DNA of 51,769 nt, taken from positions 1 to 51,769 of IMG/VR virus record IMGVR_UViG_3300034092_005013. One strand, written 5' to 3'. This DNA is from a virus. The position numbers and the translations under genes were made by a program. The notes under the pieces are model-generated. The model ran no database searches, was not told the DNA's origin, and saw only the letters and a list, made by a program, of their open reading frames with translations. Positions 15,029 through 22,997 of the stretch are shown here, in pieces. The stretch's first letter is position 1; every line of letters begins with the position of its first letter.

Positions 15029-15565
15029 ATGACAATATACAAACCTGATGGTAAACCGTTTTGTCCGACAGGAAGCTTGCAGCAATTTGATGACCAGAAT
15101 CCTGCAAGAGATTTATTTAATATTTACGATGAAGAAACGATTAGACTTGGTGGCTCTCCTTTATTTTACTTTGAATTATTTATTGACATAAACAACGTAG
15201 ATCCTTTGTATCTTGAGTCAAGAGCAAAGATTTACAGTCAAAATCCAATACAATTATGGTGCGTTTACGAACCAGTTCCATCACAAAATATGCAAACTGC
15301 ATTTGGTATTGATTCTCCAGATGAAATGACATTTGAATTAAATTATCGTGCAGTTTTGAAAGAAATTGGACATCCACCTAAGATTGGAAGTAGAGTTAAA
15401 ACTCCATTTCTTAATGAAGATTGGATCATTATTGAACGAAAATTAGGCGAGTTTAAACTATATAATGCATTGAGAATACAATTAGTTTGCCAAAGATTCC
15501 AAGAAGATACTGTTAGTGGAAGTTCTGTTGGCAAAACTGAAGATGCTGATTTTAAAATTGTTTAA
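15029..15565 (+). CDS. Neck protein, gp14-like
   Basis: A 178-residue protein with the layout of T4-type neck protein gp14, partner of gp13 in closing the head. Supporting stretches are DLFNIYDEETIRLGGSPLFY, then FGIDSPDEMTFELNYRAV, PPKIGSRVKTPF and ALRIQLVCQRFQED, which match the order of blocks in cyanophage and T4 gp14 (a YDE-type helix, an FGI-RDE-TF strand, then a plan-view of strands ending in a CxxF). It is shorter than T4 gp14 (256 aa). I choose the ATG at 15029 with AAAGGA 7 nt ahead over an in-frame GTG at 15008 inside the previous gene. Confidence 0.5.
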   Translation: MTIYKPDGKPFCPTGSLQQFDDQNPARDLFNIYDEETIRLGGSPLFYFELFIDINNVDPLYLESRAKIYSQNPIQLWCVYEPVPSQNMQTAFGIDSPDEMTFELNYRAVLKEIGHPPKIGSRVKTPFLNEDWIIIERKLGEFKLYNALRIQLVCQRFQEDTVSGSSVGKTEDADFKIV

Positions 15566-15591
15566 GATTTCATATTGATATAGGAGCAAAA

Positions 15592-16371
15592 ATGAAGACT
15601 TTTTTCGAAATGTACGACATTATGAAGATGAAGAGAAATAAGATTATGCAAGAACAAGGCAACATGGGTGGCGGTGGCATGGGCGGCAACATGGGTGGCG
15701 GCATGGGCGGCGGCATGGGCGGCAACATGGGTGGAGGCATGGGCGGTGGTAACATGGGCGGCAACATGGGTGGCGGCAACATGGGTGGCGGCAACATGGG
15801 TGGCGGCAACATGGGTGGTGGCAATTTTAATGCTAATTCTCAAATTCCTCAAGATCAGATGGGGAATTTTGATGCTCAAATGGGCGATGGTTCTAATCCT
15901 GCCGATACAGATGAATCAAATGTTGCTCCAAGCGAAGGTGGAGCAGATGAAGAAACAATTAAAAAATGTTTGCAAACTCTTAAAGATCAAGTTGAAAATT
16001 TTAAATCCGCAGATGAAGACAAAGGTCAGCAAATTGAGGACTTGATAAAGCAACTTGAAGACTTGATAAACAGCGTTATGGGTAATGATGAAGATGAGAA
16101 TGAAGACGAGGATGAGGATAAAGAAGAGGAAGATGAAAAGGGAGAAGGAAATAAAGGTAAAGAAAAATCGTCAAATGCAGGAGAAATGGGTGGTCCACCT
16201 ATGGGAGGCATGGAAAACATGAGTGGGGACCAAGGCGGCGGTAATCAGAGCGGTGGAGACATGGGTGGTGGCTTTGGCGGCGGCATGGGTGGCGGTGGCA
16301 TGGGCGGCGGCATGGGCGGCAGCGGTCAGGGTGGTGGCATGGGAGGTAGTGGCATGGGAGGCGGCTACTAA
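15592..16371 (+). CDS. Met-Gly repeat protein with acidic centre, possibly packaged
   Basis: A 259-residue low-complexity protein. Start: MKTFFEMYDIMKMKRNKIMQE, matching the capsid-targeting-like pattern. Residues about 24-80 are (N)MGGG repeats; then comes an acidic helical part (ETIKKCLQTLKDQVENFK and QIEDLIKQLEDLINSVM), an Asp/Glu/Lys-rich stretch, and a second Met-Gly domain to the C-terminus. An AGGAGC site precedes the ATG. The locally high GC content comes from the Gly codons. Flexible Met-Gly proteins could be scaffolding, head-interior or condensate-forming; none is demonstrated. A terminator lies after the stop. Confidence 0.8.
   Translation: MKTFFEMYDIMKMKRNKIMQEQGNMGGGGMGGNMGGGMGGGMGGNMGGGMGGGNMGGNMGGGNMGGGNMGGGNMGGGNFNANSQIPQDQMGNFDAQMGDGSNPADTDESNVAPSEGGADEETIKKCLQTLKDQVENFKSADEDKGQQIEDLIKQLEDLINSVMGNDEDENEDEDEDKEEEDEKGEGNKGKEKSSNAGEMGGPPMGGMENMSGDQGGGNQSGGDMGGGFGGGMGGGGMGGGMGGSGQGGGMGGSGMGGGY
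15661..15834 (+). repeat. Tandem ATGGGTGGCGGC(AAC) repeat
   Basis: Units of 9-15 bp, with several near-identical 15-mers AACATGGGTGGCGGC in a row towards the 3' end, encoding MGGG and NMGGG. A second, less regular block lies at 16188-16368 in the same gene. Poly-Pro, poly-Ala and poly-Trp frames on either strand here are shadows. Confidence 0.85.
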
Positions 16372-17204
16372 GGTTTGCGTTTATTTAATTTATTATAATT
16401 TACCAATTTATATCGTAGCTTGCCTTTAACCACGGGGCAAGCTACAAGTTTTTCTAGAAATTCATCAACACCTGCAATTCCTTTTTTCTCAAAAATAGTT
16501 TTTAATTGCTTATATTTGTCATCAAACTCTTGATTCAAACTATCTTTCCACACATGTTTAGCAACTTTTCTTCTATTGTTGAATATAATATCATTCCTTT
16601 TTTCTCTTGATTTTTTAATTTCAGCAGGCATTTCGTCAATTTCATAATTTACTTTTTTGGGTAAAATGAAAATTTGTGCATAAGGTTTTCCTTTTTGAAA
16701 AATTTGCTGTTGACCTTCAAGAGGTGCTTTAAATACTACAAAGAAAATACTACTCCAAAATTCCCCTTGGATATGACCGGGAACAGCGCATGGTGTTTGC
16801 CAAGTTGGGTCTGTATAAAAACTTGGATGTGGTTCTATTCTGACGATATGTCCCGGTGGAGGCATGATGTCAAGACTTGACGTAAAGCCGTAATGTCCTT
16901 CAGCAAATGTACCAAAAGGTGGAATGGTTGAATATTTTACATTTAATTTTTCTTTAGACCAATCACCTTCAAATATTAATTTTCCTTTTACATTTTTAAC
17001 AATTGTTGTTGTGTTGAAGTGATATACTAATTCTAGACCATAGGTACTTCCATCTATAAATGGCAAGCAATGAAATGGTTGAGCTTTACTTCCATTGGTA
17101 TGATCGTTTGTTTCCCCAGCAAAACCGGGGATTTCAATCTTGATTTTACGAGGAGCAATACTAGTCCCGTAAGTGCGATACATAACTTTGGTTTTATTTT
17201 CCAT
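16368..17204 (-). CDS. Conserved hypothetical, DUF6065-like
   Basis: A 278-residue protein. The central region MPPPGHIVRIEPHPSFY... GEFWSSIFFVVFKAP... IFQKGKPYAQIFILPKK has the order of features I associate with DUF6065 (PPPGH turn, a tryptophan-containing sheet, then the KGxPxAQ strand), a family of unknown function. The C-terminal quarter is basic and helical (KKSREKRNDIIFNNRRKVAKHVW). A Gly/Pro-rich start may be disordered. Its stop overlaps the convergent repeat-protein gene by 4 bp and its 3' coding part contains the terminator for that gene. The assignment to DUF6065 is tentative. Confidence 0.65.
   Translation of the reverse strand: MENKTKVMYRTYGTSIAPRKIKIEIPGFAGETNDHTNGSKAQPFHCLPFIDGSTYGLELVYHFNTTTIVKNVKGKLIFEGDWSKEKLNVKYSTIPPFGTFAEGHYGFTSSLDIMPPPGHIVRIEPHPSFYTDPTWQTPCAVPGHIQGEFWSSIFFVVFKAPLEGQQQIFQKGKPYAQIFILPKKVNYEIDEMPAEIKKSREKRNDIIFNNRRKVAKHVWKDSLNQEFDDKYKQLKTIFEKKGIAGVDEFLEKLVACPVVKGKLRYKLVNYNKLNKRKP
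16415..16453 (+). terminator. Intrinsic terminator for the Met-Gly repeat gene
   Basis: A perfect 10-bp stem GTAGCTTGCC / GGCAAGCTAC with an 11-nt loop, followed by AAGTTTTTC. It lies in the last codons of the convergent minus-strand gene, so the terminator is embedded in coding sequence. Confidence 0.75.
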
Positions 17205-17249
17205 AACTTATTACAGTGAAAATTAAAACAAATAAGACTAAATAATTCT
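17205..17249. promoter_or_regulatory. Late-promoter-like element before gp15
   Basis: GACTAAATAATTCT stands directly before the ATG at 17250 with no Shine-Dalgarno between. The TAAATA core is close to the T4 late -10 consensus TATAAATA and its distance would put the transcript start at or near the ATG. Confidence 0.45.
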
Positions 17250-18248
17250 ATGCCAAACACAGCGCAAAATATGAATCACCAAGAAAAACAAATTAATCCT
17301 TGTCCAGATTCAAGTTTATTAAATATTTCCAATAATATTGATCCACCTCCGGGCATGAATTGCCACATGGAACCTGATAATCAAAATAATGTTAATAATA
17401 ATGGTGCTTCTGACTGGTTACAAGATAATTTTATCAACAATCTTGGCAATGGATCAGCCAATAACTGTGATCCAATGCAAGCCGGAAAAATAGTTAATGA
17501 GCCAGCTAGTCAGTTAAACGAAAATACAATTTATCGATATTCAAAGGCATTAAGAGGCACCGACGAAGGTGTCATGGATCTTTTTAGAAATATTGTTGTA
17601 ATTGATGAAGATGGAAAAGCAGTTCAAGTTCCAATAATTTGGGCAACACAAGAAAGAGCTGTTGCTGCAATTCTGCAAAAAAATGTTCGCAAAGATGAAA
17701 CACTTGTTGTTGACAGAATTATATTGCCCATGATGGCAATTAGCTCAACTGGTTATGAATTTGATACTAAGAGATATACTTATCATCAAGCAATGAGTTA
17801 TGTGGATGCTTATACAGGCAGAGAGCCTGATAAATCAGAAAAATTTTCGAACAGGTCTACATTGTTTGGGATTGGCAGAGGGATACCTATTAATATTTCT
17901 TATACAATGTATGTTTGGACAATGCAATTAGAAGATATGAATCAAATATTTGAACAAATAGTTACAAAATTCAGTTTAGTAGCGTACATAAAAGTAAGAG
18001 GAGTTTTGCAGGAAGTGATTGTTAAATTGGATTCTATTGCTAGTAACCTTAATACTGAACCGGGCGATGCGGCTCAAAGAGTAATAAAGTTCCAATTTGG
18101 CTTAACAGCAGAAACATTCGTTCCTATGCCAGCAAAAATATATGATTCTTTGATCAAAGTTGTAAAAACAGATTTGGTAAATTCTGTAGATGAAGATAAA
18201 ATTACCAAAGTAATAGCTAAAATTGAGGAAATGGCACCACGATTATGA
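17250..18248 (+). CDS. Tail sheath stabiliser / tail completion protein, gp15-like
   Basis: A 332-residue protein. After an Asn/Pro-rich N-terminus of about 90 residues comes YRYSKALRGTDEGVMDLFRN, VPIIWATQERAVAAIL, then LPMMAISSTGYEFDTKRYTY and IPINISYTMYVWTMQLEDMN, the core of the T4 gp15 family. This protein caps the tube and sheath and joins them to the neck. The C-terminal half contains IKFQFGLTAETFVPMP. The next two genes (small protein, sheath) follow on the same strand. The N-terminal extension is longer than I would expect from T4 gp15. Confidence 0.82.
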   Translation: MPNTAQNMNHQEKQINPCPDSSLLNISNNIDPPPGMNCHMEPDNQNNVNNNGASDWLQDNFINNLGNGSANNCDPMQAGKIVNEPASQLNENTIYRYSKALRGTDEGVMDLFRNIVVIDEDGKAVQVPIIWATQERAVAAILQKNVRKDETLVVDRIILPMMAISSTGYEFDTKRYTYHQAMSYVDAYTGREPDKSEKFSNRSTLFGIGRGIPINISYTMYVWTMQLEDMNQIFEQIVTKFSLVAYIKVRGVLQEVIVKLDSIASNLNTEPGDAAQRVIKFQFGLTAETFVPMPAKIYDSLIKVVKTDLVNSVDEDKITKVIAKIEEMAPRL

Positions 18249-18472
18249 TAGAAATAACAAACATTTGCAAGCATCCAGTTCAACTTGTTATAAAGAGCAA
18301 GAAAAAAATAAATTCTTTTACAACTTTAAATATTCCGGGTATCGGATGTAAAAAAAATATTTATAATTTAGAAGATGAAAGGTCTACTGCATATATAGAA
18401 AGAGTAGAAAAAATGGGTCTTATCAAGACTAGATATGTACCAAATAATATTTTGACTGAGGGAGAAAAGTAA
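18245..18472 (+). CDS. Small conserved-position protein between gp15 and sheath
   Basis: A 75-residue protein whose ATGA overlaps the end of gp15 by 4 bp and whose stop is one base before the sheath start codon. It begins MIEITNICKHPVQLVIKSKKK and ends RYVPNNILTEGEK; compact and basic, one predicted beta-rich domain, no membrane segment. The placement in the tail operon suggests a tail-assembly role. No family is recognised. Confidence 0.7.
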   Translation: MIEITNICKHPVQLVIKSKKKINSFTTLNIPGIGCKKNIYNLEDERSTAYIERVEKMGLIKTRYVPNNILTEGEK

Positions 18473-18473
18473 A

Positions 18474-20861
18474 ATGGCAACTTTACGAGGCTTTCCTGCA
18501 AGCAACACAATTAGCCCTTCTGTGAGAATCACAGAAAACGACTTCACTTTTGTTAGCCCAACCACAAGCTTTCATAAGGTCGGTTTAATTGGGTTTGCTA
18601 GCAAGGGTCCGATCAACACACCAACAAGTGTAAGAACTTTGACTGATCTTGTTACCAAATTTGGTAATCCACATCCTGACACAAGTGATCCTTATTTGAT
18701 CTATGCTGCACAGCAAGTTCTTAGGGTTTCGAGTGAGGTTGTAATTACCAGAGTAGCGGACACAGATCCAACTAGTAATACTCAAGCAAATTCTGCTTCA
18801 GTTTTAGTTCCATCTACTGGTGGACTTGTTGATATTATCGGTTCAAGCACTGGAACTCCTAGTATCACACCAGTTGCTGGAGGAACTTTTGAGTTTGTCG
18901 AAGATGGTTATTTTAGTTGGAAACTAAATAATATTCTTGCAAGCAAAATTCTTATTGTTCCTAAGAATGATCCAACAACAAATCCAGATTATCCAACAGA
19001 TTATACACTTGAAGAACTTGTGGATTATCTAAACTCTCAGCTTAATCCATCGATTGATGGAATTCAATTTGTAGCAACAACAAGCGAAACTTTAGGAGTT
19101 AAGTCTACTTGGGCTTACGGCGTAGGAGCTTCTATTGAATTAGTCTCCCACCAGAATTCGATATACGGTGGAATAAACAGTATTGTTGGTCTTGGCACTA
19201 GCATGACCCAAGCAGAATTAACTGGCTCTACAAATCGTTATCCATCTTCAGGTTCTGCTGGCAGCTGGGATTTTGATACATTAGATCCAACTGATTTGGC
19301 TAACGCTTTGCAAGTAGTTGTAACAGGAACAGGAAATGTTAATATCGATGATGTTGTTCAAATTATCGATCTATCAGTTCTAAACAATGGTCCTTATACA
19401 ACAGCCGAAGTTGTTGATGAAATCAACACCCAGATTGATTCTCTTACTGGTGGCTTTGTAGCTTCCGATGATGGTTCTGATCATATTGTTCTTACAACTT
19501 TAGCTTATGGTTCAGGTAGTAAAATACTTGTTAAATCAGAAAGCTCAATGGATAGCATTTTTGGCATAAGCAATATTACTGCTACTGGTGATTCTCCTGT
19601 AAAAGCTACTGGAAGTGGTTTAACTGCACAAGCTGGCAAAGTAACTGGTGGTGCAAACAGCAGTGGATCAAAGAGTTTTACTATTTTCGCTGATAGTCCC
19701 GGTATTGAAGGCAATCAGACAAGAGTAATTATTACAACTAATCCTTATGATGGCACATTCCAGATGCAGGTCTACAATAATGGACAACAAGTTGAATCTT
19801 GGGGAAATCTAACCAAGAACCAACTTTCTTCTTTCTACGTTGAGTCTTATCTTAATACAGTTAGTAACTTTATCAGAGTTTCAGATAACACTGCTGTTAC
19901 TGCACCTCCTGCTAATACGTCTACAACTGGTTTATTATTAACTGGTGGTACTGATGGCATTCCAGTTGATCCTGACACACAAGATGATTTAATCATCGGT
20001 AATCCAACCGCAGGCACTGGTCTTTATTCTTTCTCTGAACCAGAACAAGTTGATATCGACTTGATAGCAACACCGGGAAGAAGCTCAACAGCAGTTGTAA
20101 GAGTACTAATTGATATTTGTGAATCTTATCGTCAAGACGCTCTTGCAATTATTGACCCTCCATTTGGTCTTACAGTTAATGAAATCGTTAATTGGCAAAA
20201 TGGTGTTCATCCTTTGAACAATACCAGACTTGATACTGATTTCGCTGCTTTGTATTACCCTTGGGTGGACATAACTGATACTTTCAATAATATCAGTGTT
20301 TGGGTGCCACCATCTGGCTCTGTTCTAGCAGCAATTTGTCAAAGCGATTCAATCTCTGGTCCTTGGTATGCTCCTGCTGGATTAACTAGAGGTGTTGTTC
20401 CAAATATCAATAATGTGTTCAGCAGACCTTCATTAGCTGAACGTGACTTAATGTATGGCAATAACAACGCTATCAATCCAATTATTAGTTATCCTGATGT
20501 TGGTGGATTTGTAATTTGGGGACAAAAGACTCTTCAAAGAACGCCAACCGCTCTTGATAGAATCAATGTCCGCAGAATGTTGTTCTATGTTGAAAAAAGC
20601 ATCAAGAGCATTTCAAAGAATTATTTGTTTGAACCAAATAATGCTGCAACTAGGTCTGCATTTATAAACGCTTGTTCTCAAATACTTACTAGGCTTGTAG
20701 CAAATTCTGGGGCACAAGATTTCGTAGTTAAATGTGATGATGAATTAAATACATCAGATGTAATCGCAAGAAATGAATTAAGAGCAAGAATAGGTATTGT
20801 GCCAGTCTATGCTATCGAATTCATATTTATCGAATTTAATTTAGTAAGAACATTAGCATAA
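18474..20861 (+). CDS. Tail sheath protein, gp18-like
   Basis: The contractile sheath subunit, 795 residues (T4 gp18 is 659). The N-terminus SPSVRITENDFTFVSPTTSF, then GLIGFASKGPINTPTSVRTL, LVTKFGNPHP and AAQQVLRVSSEVVITRVAD are classic sheath motifs. The C-terminal part has WGQKTLQRTPTALDRINVRR, MLFYVEKSIKSISKNYLFEPN and AIEFIFIEFN at the end, where the conserved sheath core packs round the tube. Central residues about 110-450 are an expanded, S/T/G-rich insertion with repeated beta elements, probably surface domains. GGGAG precedes the ATG. It is directly upstream of the tube genes. Confidence 0.95.
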   Translation: MATLRGFPASNTISPSVRITENDFTFVSPTTSFHKVGLIGFASKGPINTPTSVRTLTDLVTKFGNPHPDTSDPYLIYAAQQVLRVSSEVVITRVADTDPTSNTQANSASVLVPSTGGLVDIIGSSTGTPSITPVAGGTFEFVEDGYFSWKLNNILASKILIVPKNDPTTNPDYPTDYTLEELVDYLNSQLNPSIDGIQFVATTSETLGVKSTWAYGVGASIELVSHQNSIYGGINSIVGLGTSMTQAELTGSTNRYPSSGSAGSWDFDTLDPTDLANALQVVVTGTGNVNIDDVVQIIDLSVLNNGPYTTAEVVDEINTQIDSLTGGFVASDDGSDHIVLTTLAYGSGSKILVKSESSMDSIFGISNITATGDSPVKATGSGLTAQAGKVTGGANSSGSKSFTIFADSPGIEGNQTRVIITTNPYDGTFQMQVYNNGQQVESWGNLTKNQLSSFYVESYLNTVSNFIRVSDNTAVTAPPANTSTTGLLLTGGTDGIPVDPDTQDDLIIGNPTAGTGLYSFSEPEQVDIDLIATPGRSSTAVVRVLIDICESYRQDALAIIDPPFGLTVNEIVNWQNGVHPLNNTRLDTDFAALYYPWVDITDTFNNISVWVPPSGSVLAAICQSDSISGPWYAPAGLTRGVVPNINNVFSRPSLAERDLMYGNNNAINPIISYPDVGGFVIWGQKTLQRTPTALDRINVRRMLFYVEKSIKSISKNYLFEPNNAATRSAFINACSQILTRLVANSGAQDFVVKCDDELNTSDVIARNELRARIGIVPVYAIEFIFIEFNLVRTLA

Positions 20862-20885
20862 TTAAAGAAAAACAAGGGAGGATTA

Positions 20886-21545
20886 ATGGCTAATACAATC
20901 AATAATATGGGCATTGGGGCGCTAAACAACGTAGCTTTTAAACGAAAATACCGTTGGGTGTTTTCTGTTGAAAATATCGGTGGTGGTGGTCCTAACAGTT
21001 TTGGTGTTTCTGGTAAATATGTAAAATCAGCAAAAAGACCATCAATAGAAATCGATGATAGTGCTGAAATCAATTTTCTAAATGGTAAGACTTGGCTTCC
21101 CGGAAAAGCAACATTTAGTGAACTAGAATTCACTTACTATGATGTTGCTGTTCCCGGTGATCCAACTATTTCAAATCTTTTAAGATGGGTCAATAGAGTT
21201 TATAACTTTGCTGCTCCAGCGAACGGCGTTGCTAATTCGACAGAAATATCTGCAACTCAAAGAAGCTACGCTACAGATCCAACTGGTGCTGGTTTTGGCT
21301 ATGGTGGAACAGGCAAGCTTATTCTTCTTGATGGTTGTGGCTATGTTTTAGAAACGTGGACTTTAGTAAACTGTTGGCCCAAGAGTATCGACTTTGGTGA
21401 CCTTGATTATAGTGAATCTGCTGAATGTAATATTGTTATGACTCTTAGATATTCATATGCTAAGTATGAAAACAATTGTGCAACAGCTGCTCCTGAATTG
21501 TGCAACACTCCTGTTTGCGGTACTGGTTTGGGTGCTAATTTATAA
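20886..21545 (+). CDS. Tail tube protein, gp19-like, copy 1
   Basis: The inner-tube subunit, 219 residues. KRKYRWVFSVEN, VSGKYVKSAKRPSIEID, LPGKATFSELEFTYYDV and LILLDGCGYVLETWTLVNCWPKS are the gp19-type motifs, with a YSESAECNIVMTLRYSYAKYEN ending block (quoted as ECNIVMTLRYSYAKYEN). AGGGAGGA lies 5-6 nt before the ATG, the strongest kind of site, as expected for an abundant virion protein. A Cys-rich tail (CATAAPELCNTPVCG) is unusual for tube proteins and might be disulphide- or metal-linked. Confidence 0.9.
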   Translation: MANTINNMGIGALNNVAFKRKYRWVFSVENIGGGGPNSFGVSGKYVKSAKRPSIEIDDSAEINFLNGKTWLPGKATFSELEFTYYDVAVPGDPTISNLLRWVNRVYNFAAPANGVANSTEISATQRSYATDPTGAGFGYGGTGKLILLDGCGYVLETWTLVNCWPKSIDFGDLDYSESAECNIVMTLRYSYAKYENNCATAAPELCNTPVCGTGLGANL

Positions 21546-21560
21546 AGGATAAAATCGATT

Positions 21561-22142
21561 ATGCCTAAGATGGGTGTAGGTTTTGCTTCTTATACTACAT
21601 TTAAGAAGCAAAACCGTTTTGTGTTACATATTCCTAATGTCACGCATGTTGGAAATAGTTCAACCCGTGTTTACAATAAAGTTTTAATAGAAGAAAAAGC
21701 TGCTAGACCTAGTGTGTCTTTTAAAGAATTTGATGTCCCACATTTAATGGAAACTGTGTTTTATGCTGCTAAGCCTGAGTGGAAGCCTATTCAAGTAACA
21801 TTGTATGATGTAGCTGCAACTAATCCTGCTTTGAATTGGATTAATTCGATTTACTCGGTACAAAGAAATGCTTTTAGAGGTCAAACGGGTGCGAGTTATT
21901 TTGGTGCCATCGCTAACAATTTTAAAAGAGACATACAAATATTTATGTTAGATGGTTGCGGTTTTGCTTTAGAGGCATGGAATTATGTAAATGCATATCC
22001 ATCTTCTGTTGACTTTGGTGGCACTGATATGACATCTGATCAGCCTATGAGAGTGGTAATGGATATCAGATATGATAGAGCATATTGGGAACCATGCAGC
22101 AGGAGATTAATAAATTTAGCATCATCATATATGATGCCTTAG
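21561..22142 (+). CDS. Tail tube protein, gp19-like, copy 2
   Basis: A 193-residue paralogue of the preceding tube protein. It shares FKKQNRFVLHIPNV, the KAARPSVSFKEFDVP block, WKPIQVTLYDV, IFMLDGCGFALEAWNYVNAYPSSVDFGG and RVVMDIRYDRAYWEP (each matching its neighbour in order). It lacks the Cys-rich tail. It may be the tube's terminal or initiator protein, like gp54/gp48-associated or tube-terminator paralogues in other myophages, or a second tube subunit. AAAGGAT is the probable ribosome site. Confidence 0.85.
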   Translation: MPKMGVGFASYTTFKKQNRFVLHIPNVTHVGNSSTRVYNKVLIEEKAARPSVSFKEFDVPHLMETVFYAAKPEWKPIQVTLYDVAATNPALNWINSIYSVQRNAFRGQTGASYFGAIANNFKRDIQIFMLDGCGFALEAWNYVNAYPSSVDFGGTDMTSDQPMRVVMDIRYDRAYWEPCSRRLINLASSYMMP

Positions 22143-22418
22143 TTATTCGCCATTATCTTCTTGTAATTTTTTATATTCATCTGGTTCGAGAAATTGATCT
22201 ACTTCAAGAACCTTACGACATTCTTCAAGAAATGTTTCTAATTCTTTATTTTTCATACTAAGAATTCGACAAGCGCCAGACTTATTAAGTCTGCCTTTTT
22301 TAGTATAAACTAGGTTCTCGTTTGAAAGCAACAAACCAATTTTTTCTTTAAGATAACTTTTTTCAAGAATGGTAAGAAGTTCTCCGTTTTCGATACTTTC
22401 TAAAAACCTATTCTTCAT
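22143..22418 (-). CDS. Small helical protein downstream of gp55
   Basis: A 91-residue helical protein with the segment GRLNKSGACRILSMKNKELETF-LEECRKVL and an acidic C-terminus (LEPDEYKKLQEDNGE). The ACRILSMKNKELE stretch could be a helix-turn-helix. It is transcribed just after the gp55-type sigma gene on the same strand, which raises the possibility of a late-transcription cofactor such as gp33, but I see no sequence similarity to T4 gp33. AGGAGAT precedes the ATG, and a 17-bp palindrome lies in the leader. Confidence 0.65.
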   Translation of the reverse strand: MKNRFLESIENGELLTILEKSYLKEKIGLLLSNENLVYTKKGRLNKSGACRILSMKNKELETFLEECRKVLEVDQFLEPDEYKKLQEDNGE

Positions 22419-22440
22419 ATAAATCTCCTAAAAATCAAAG

Positions 22441-22457
22441 TTAGCTTAGTAAGCTAA
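22441..22457. repeat. 17-bp palindrome in the leader between gp55 and the next gene
   Basis: TTAGCTTA-G-TAAGCTAA is a perfect inverted repeat with 8-bp arms. It lies between the end of gp55 and the Shine-Dalgarno of the downstream small gene, where an operator or transcript hairpin would act. It is AT-rich and not followed by a T-tract. Confidence 0.55.
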
Positions 22458-22486
22458 ATTTAAATATACATCAAATTGAATTAAAA

Positions 22487-22975
22487 TCAAATTCTTTTAA
22501 TAGGAATTTCTCTACTTATCTTTGCAAAGTAAAATTCTTGATATCTTTTCTTAAGTTCTTCGAAATTTTTGTTTGATCTGTAAATTTGTCTTAAGTGATG
22601 TATTAGGCATGTGGTTAAAAAATTAAATGCTTTACTTCCACGATGTGGATCAAACCGTTCGATTTTAGAAAAACATATAAATACGCCTTCTTGCACAGCG
22701 TCATCGTAATCAATTTTTTGAAAATTTCTAAATCGAACGATATTTTCTGCTAAAGTGAAAAATTCTTTTGCCAAATTATCTTGACTTTGTTTTAATATTT
22801 TTTCATTTTGAATAATTTTATCCTCATCTAGTTGTAGGGTAATTTTATCAGTATTCTTTTTATGGATTTCGTAATCTTGACGAAACAATTCATATTTTCT
22901 TTTATTCTTTTTAGCTTGTTGGAAATCTATAATGTTTTTTTCAAGGTATTTGTTATCAAGATAATGGTTACTCAT
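22487..22975 (-). CDS. Late-transcription sigma factor, gp55-like
   Basis: A 162-residue divergent sigma70-family factor that would direct host RNA polymerase to late promoters. The diagnostic block is IDYDDAVQEGVFICFSKIER, then FDPHRGSKAFNFLTTCLIHH and LRQIYRSNKNFEELKKRY, the sigma region 2-like core of T4 gp55. The start is taken as MSNHYLDNKYLEKN at 22975: a longer reading to 23134 would overlap the divergent gene by 137 bp. ACTATATTTCTAAT stands before the ATG with no Shine-Dalgarno, so the gene may itself be late or leaderless. Small and helical, length close to T4 gp55 (185 aa). Confidence 0.85.
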   Translation of the reverse strand: MSNHYLDNKYLEKNIIDFQQAKKNKRKYELFRQDYEIHKKNTDKITLQLDEDKIIQNEKILKQSQDNLAKEFFTLAENIVRFRNFQKIDYDDAVQEGVFICFSKIERFDPHRGSKAFNFLTTCLIHHLRQIYRSNKNFEELKKRYQEFYFAKISREIPIKRI

Positions 22976-22997
22976 ATTAGAAATATAGTGTGAATCT

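Noticed and set aside
15562-16429. Frames of poly-Pro, poly-Ala/Thr/His and Ala/Trp repeats on both strands
   Set aside because: They are shadows of the Met-Gly repeat gene at 15592-16371.
22143-22418. gp33 late-transcription coactivator
   Set aside because: Position next to gp55 is suggestive, but there is no visible sequence similarity.
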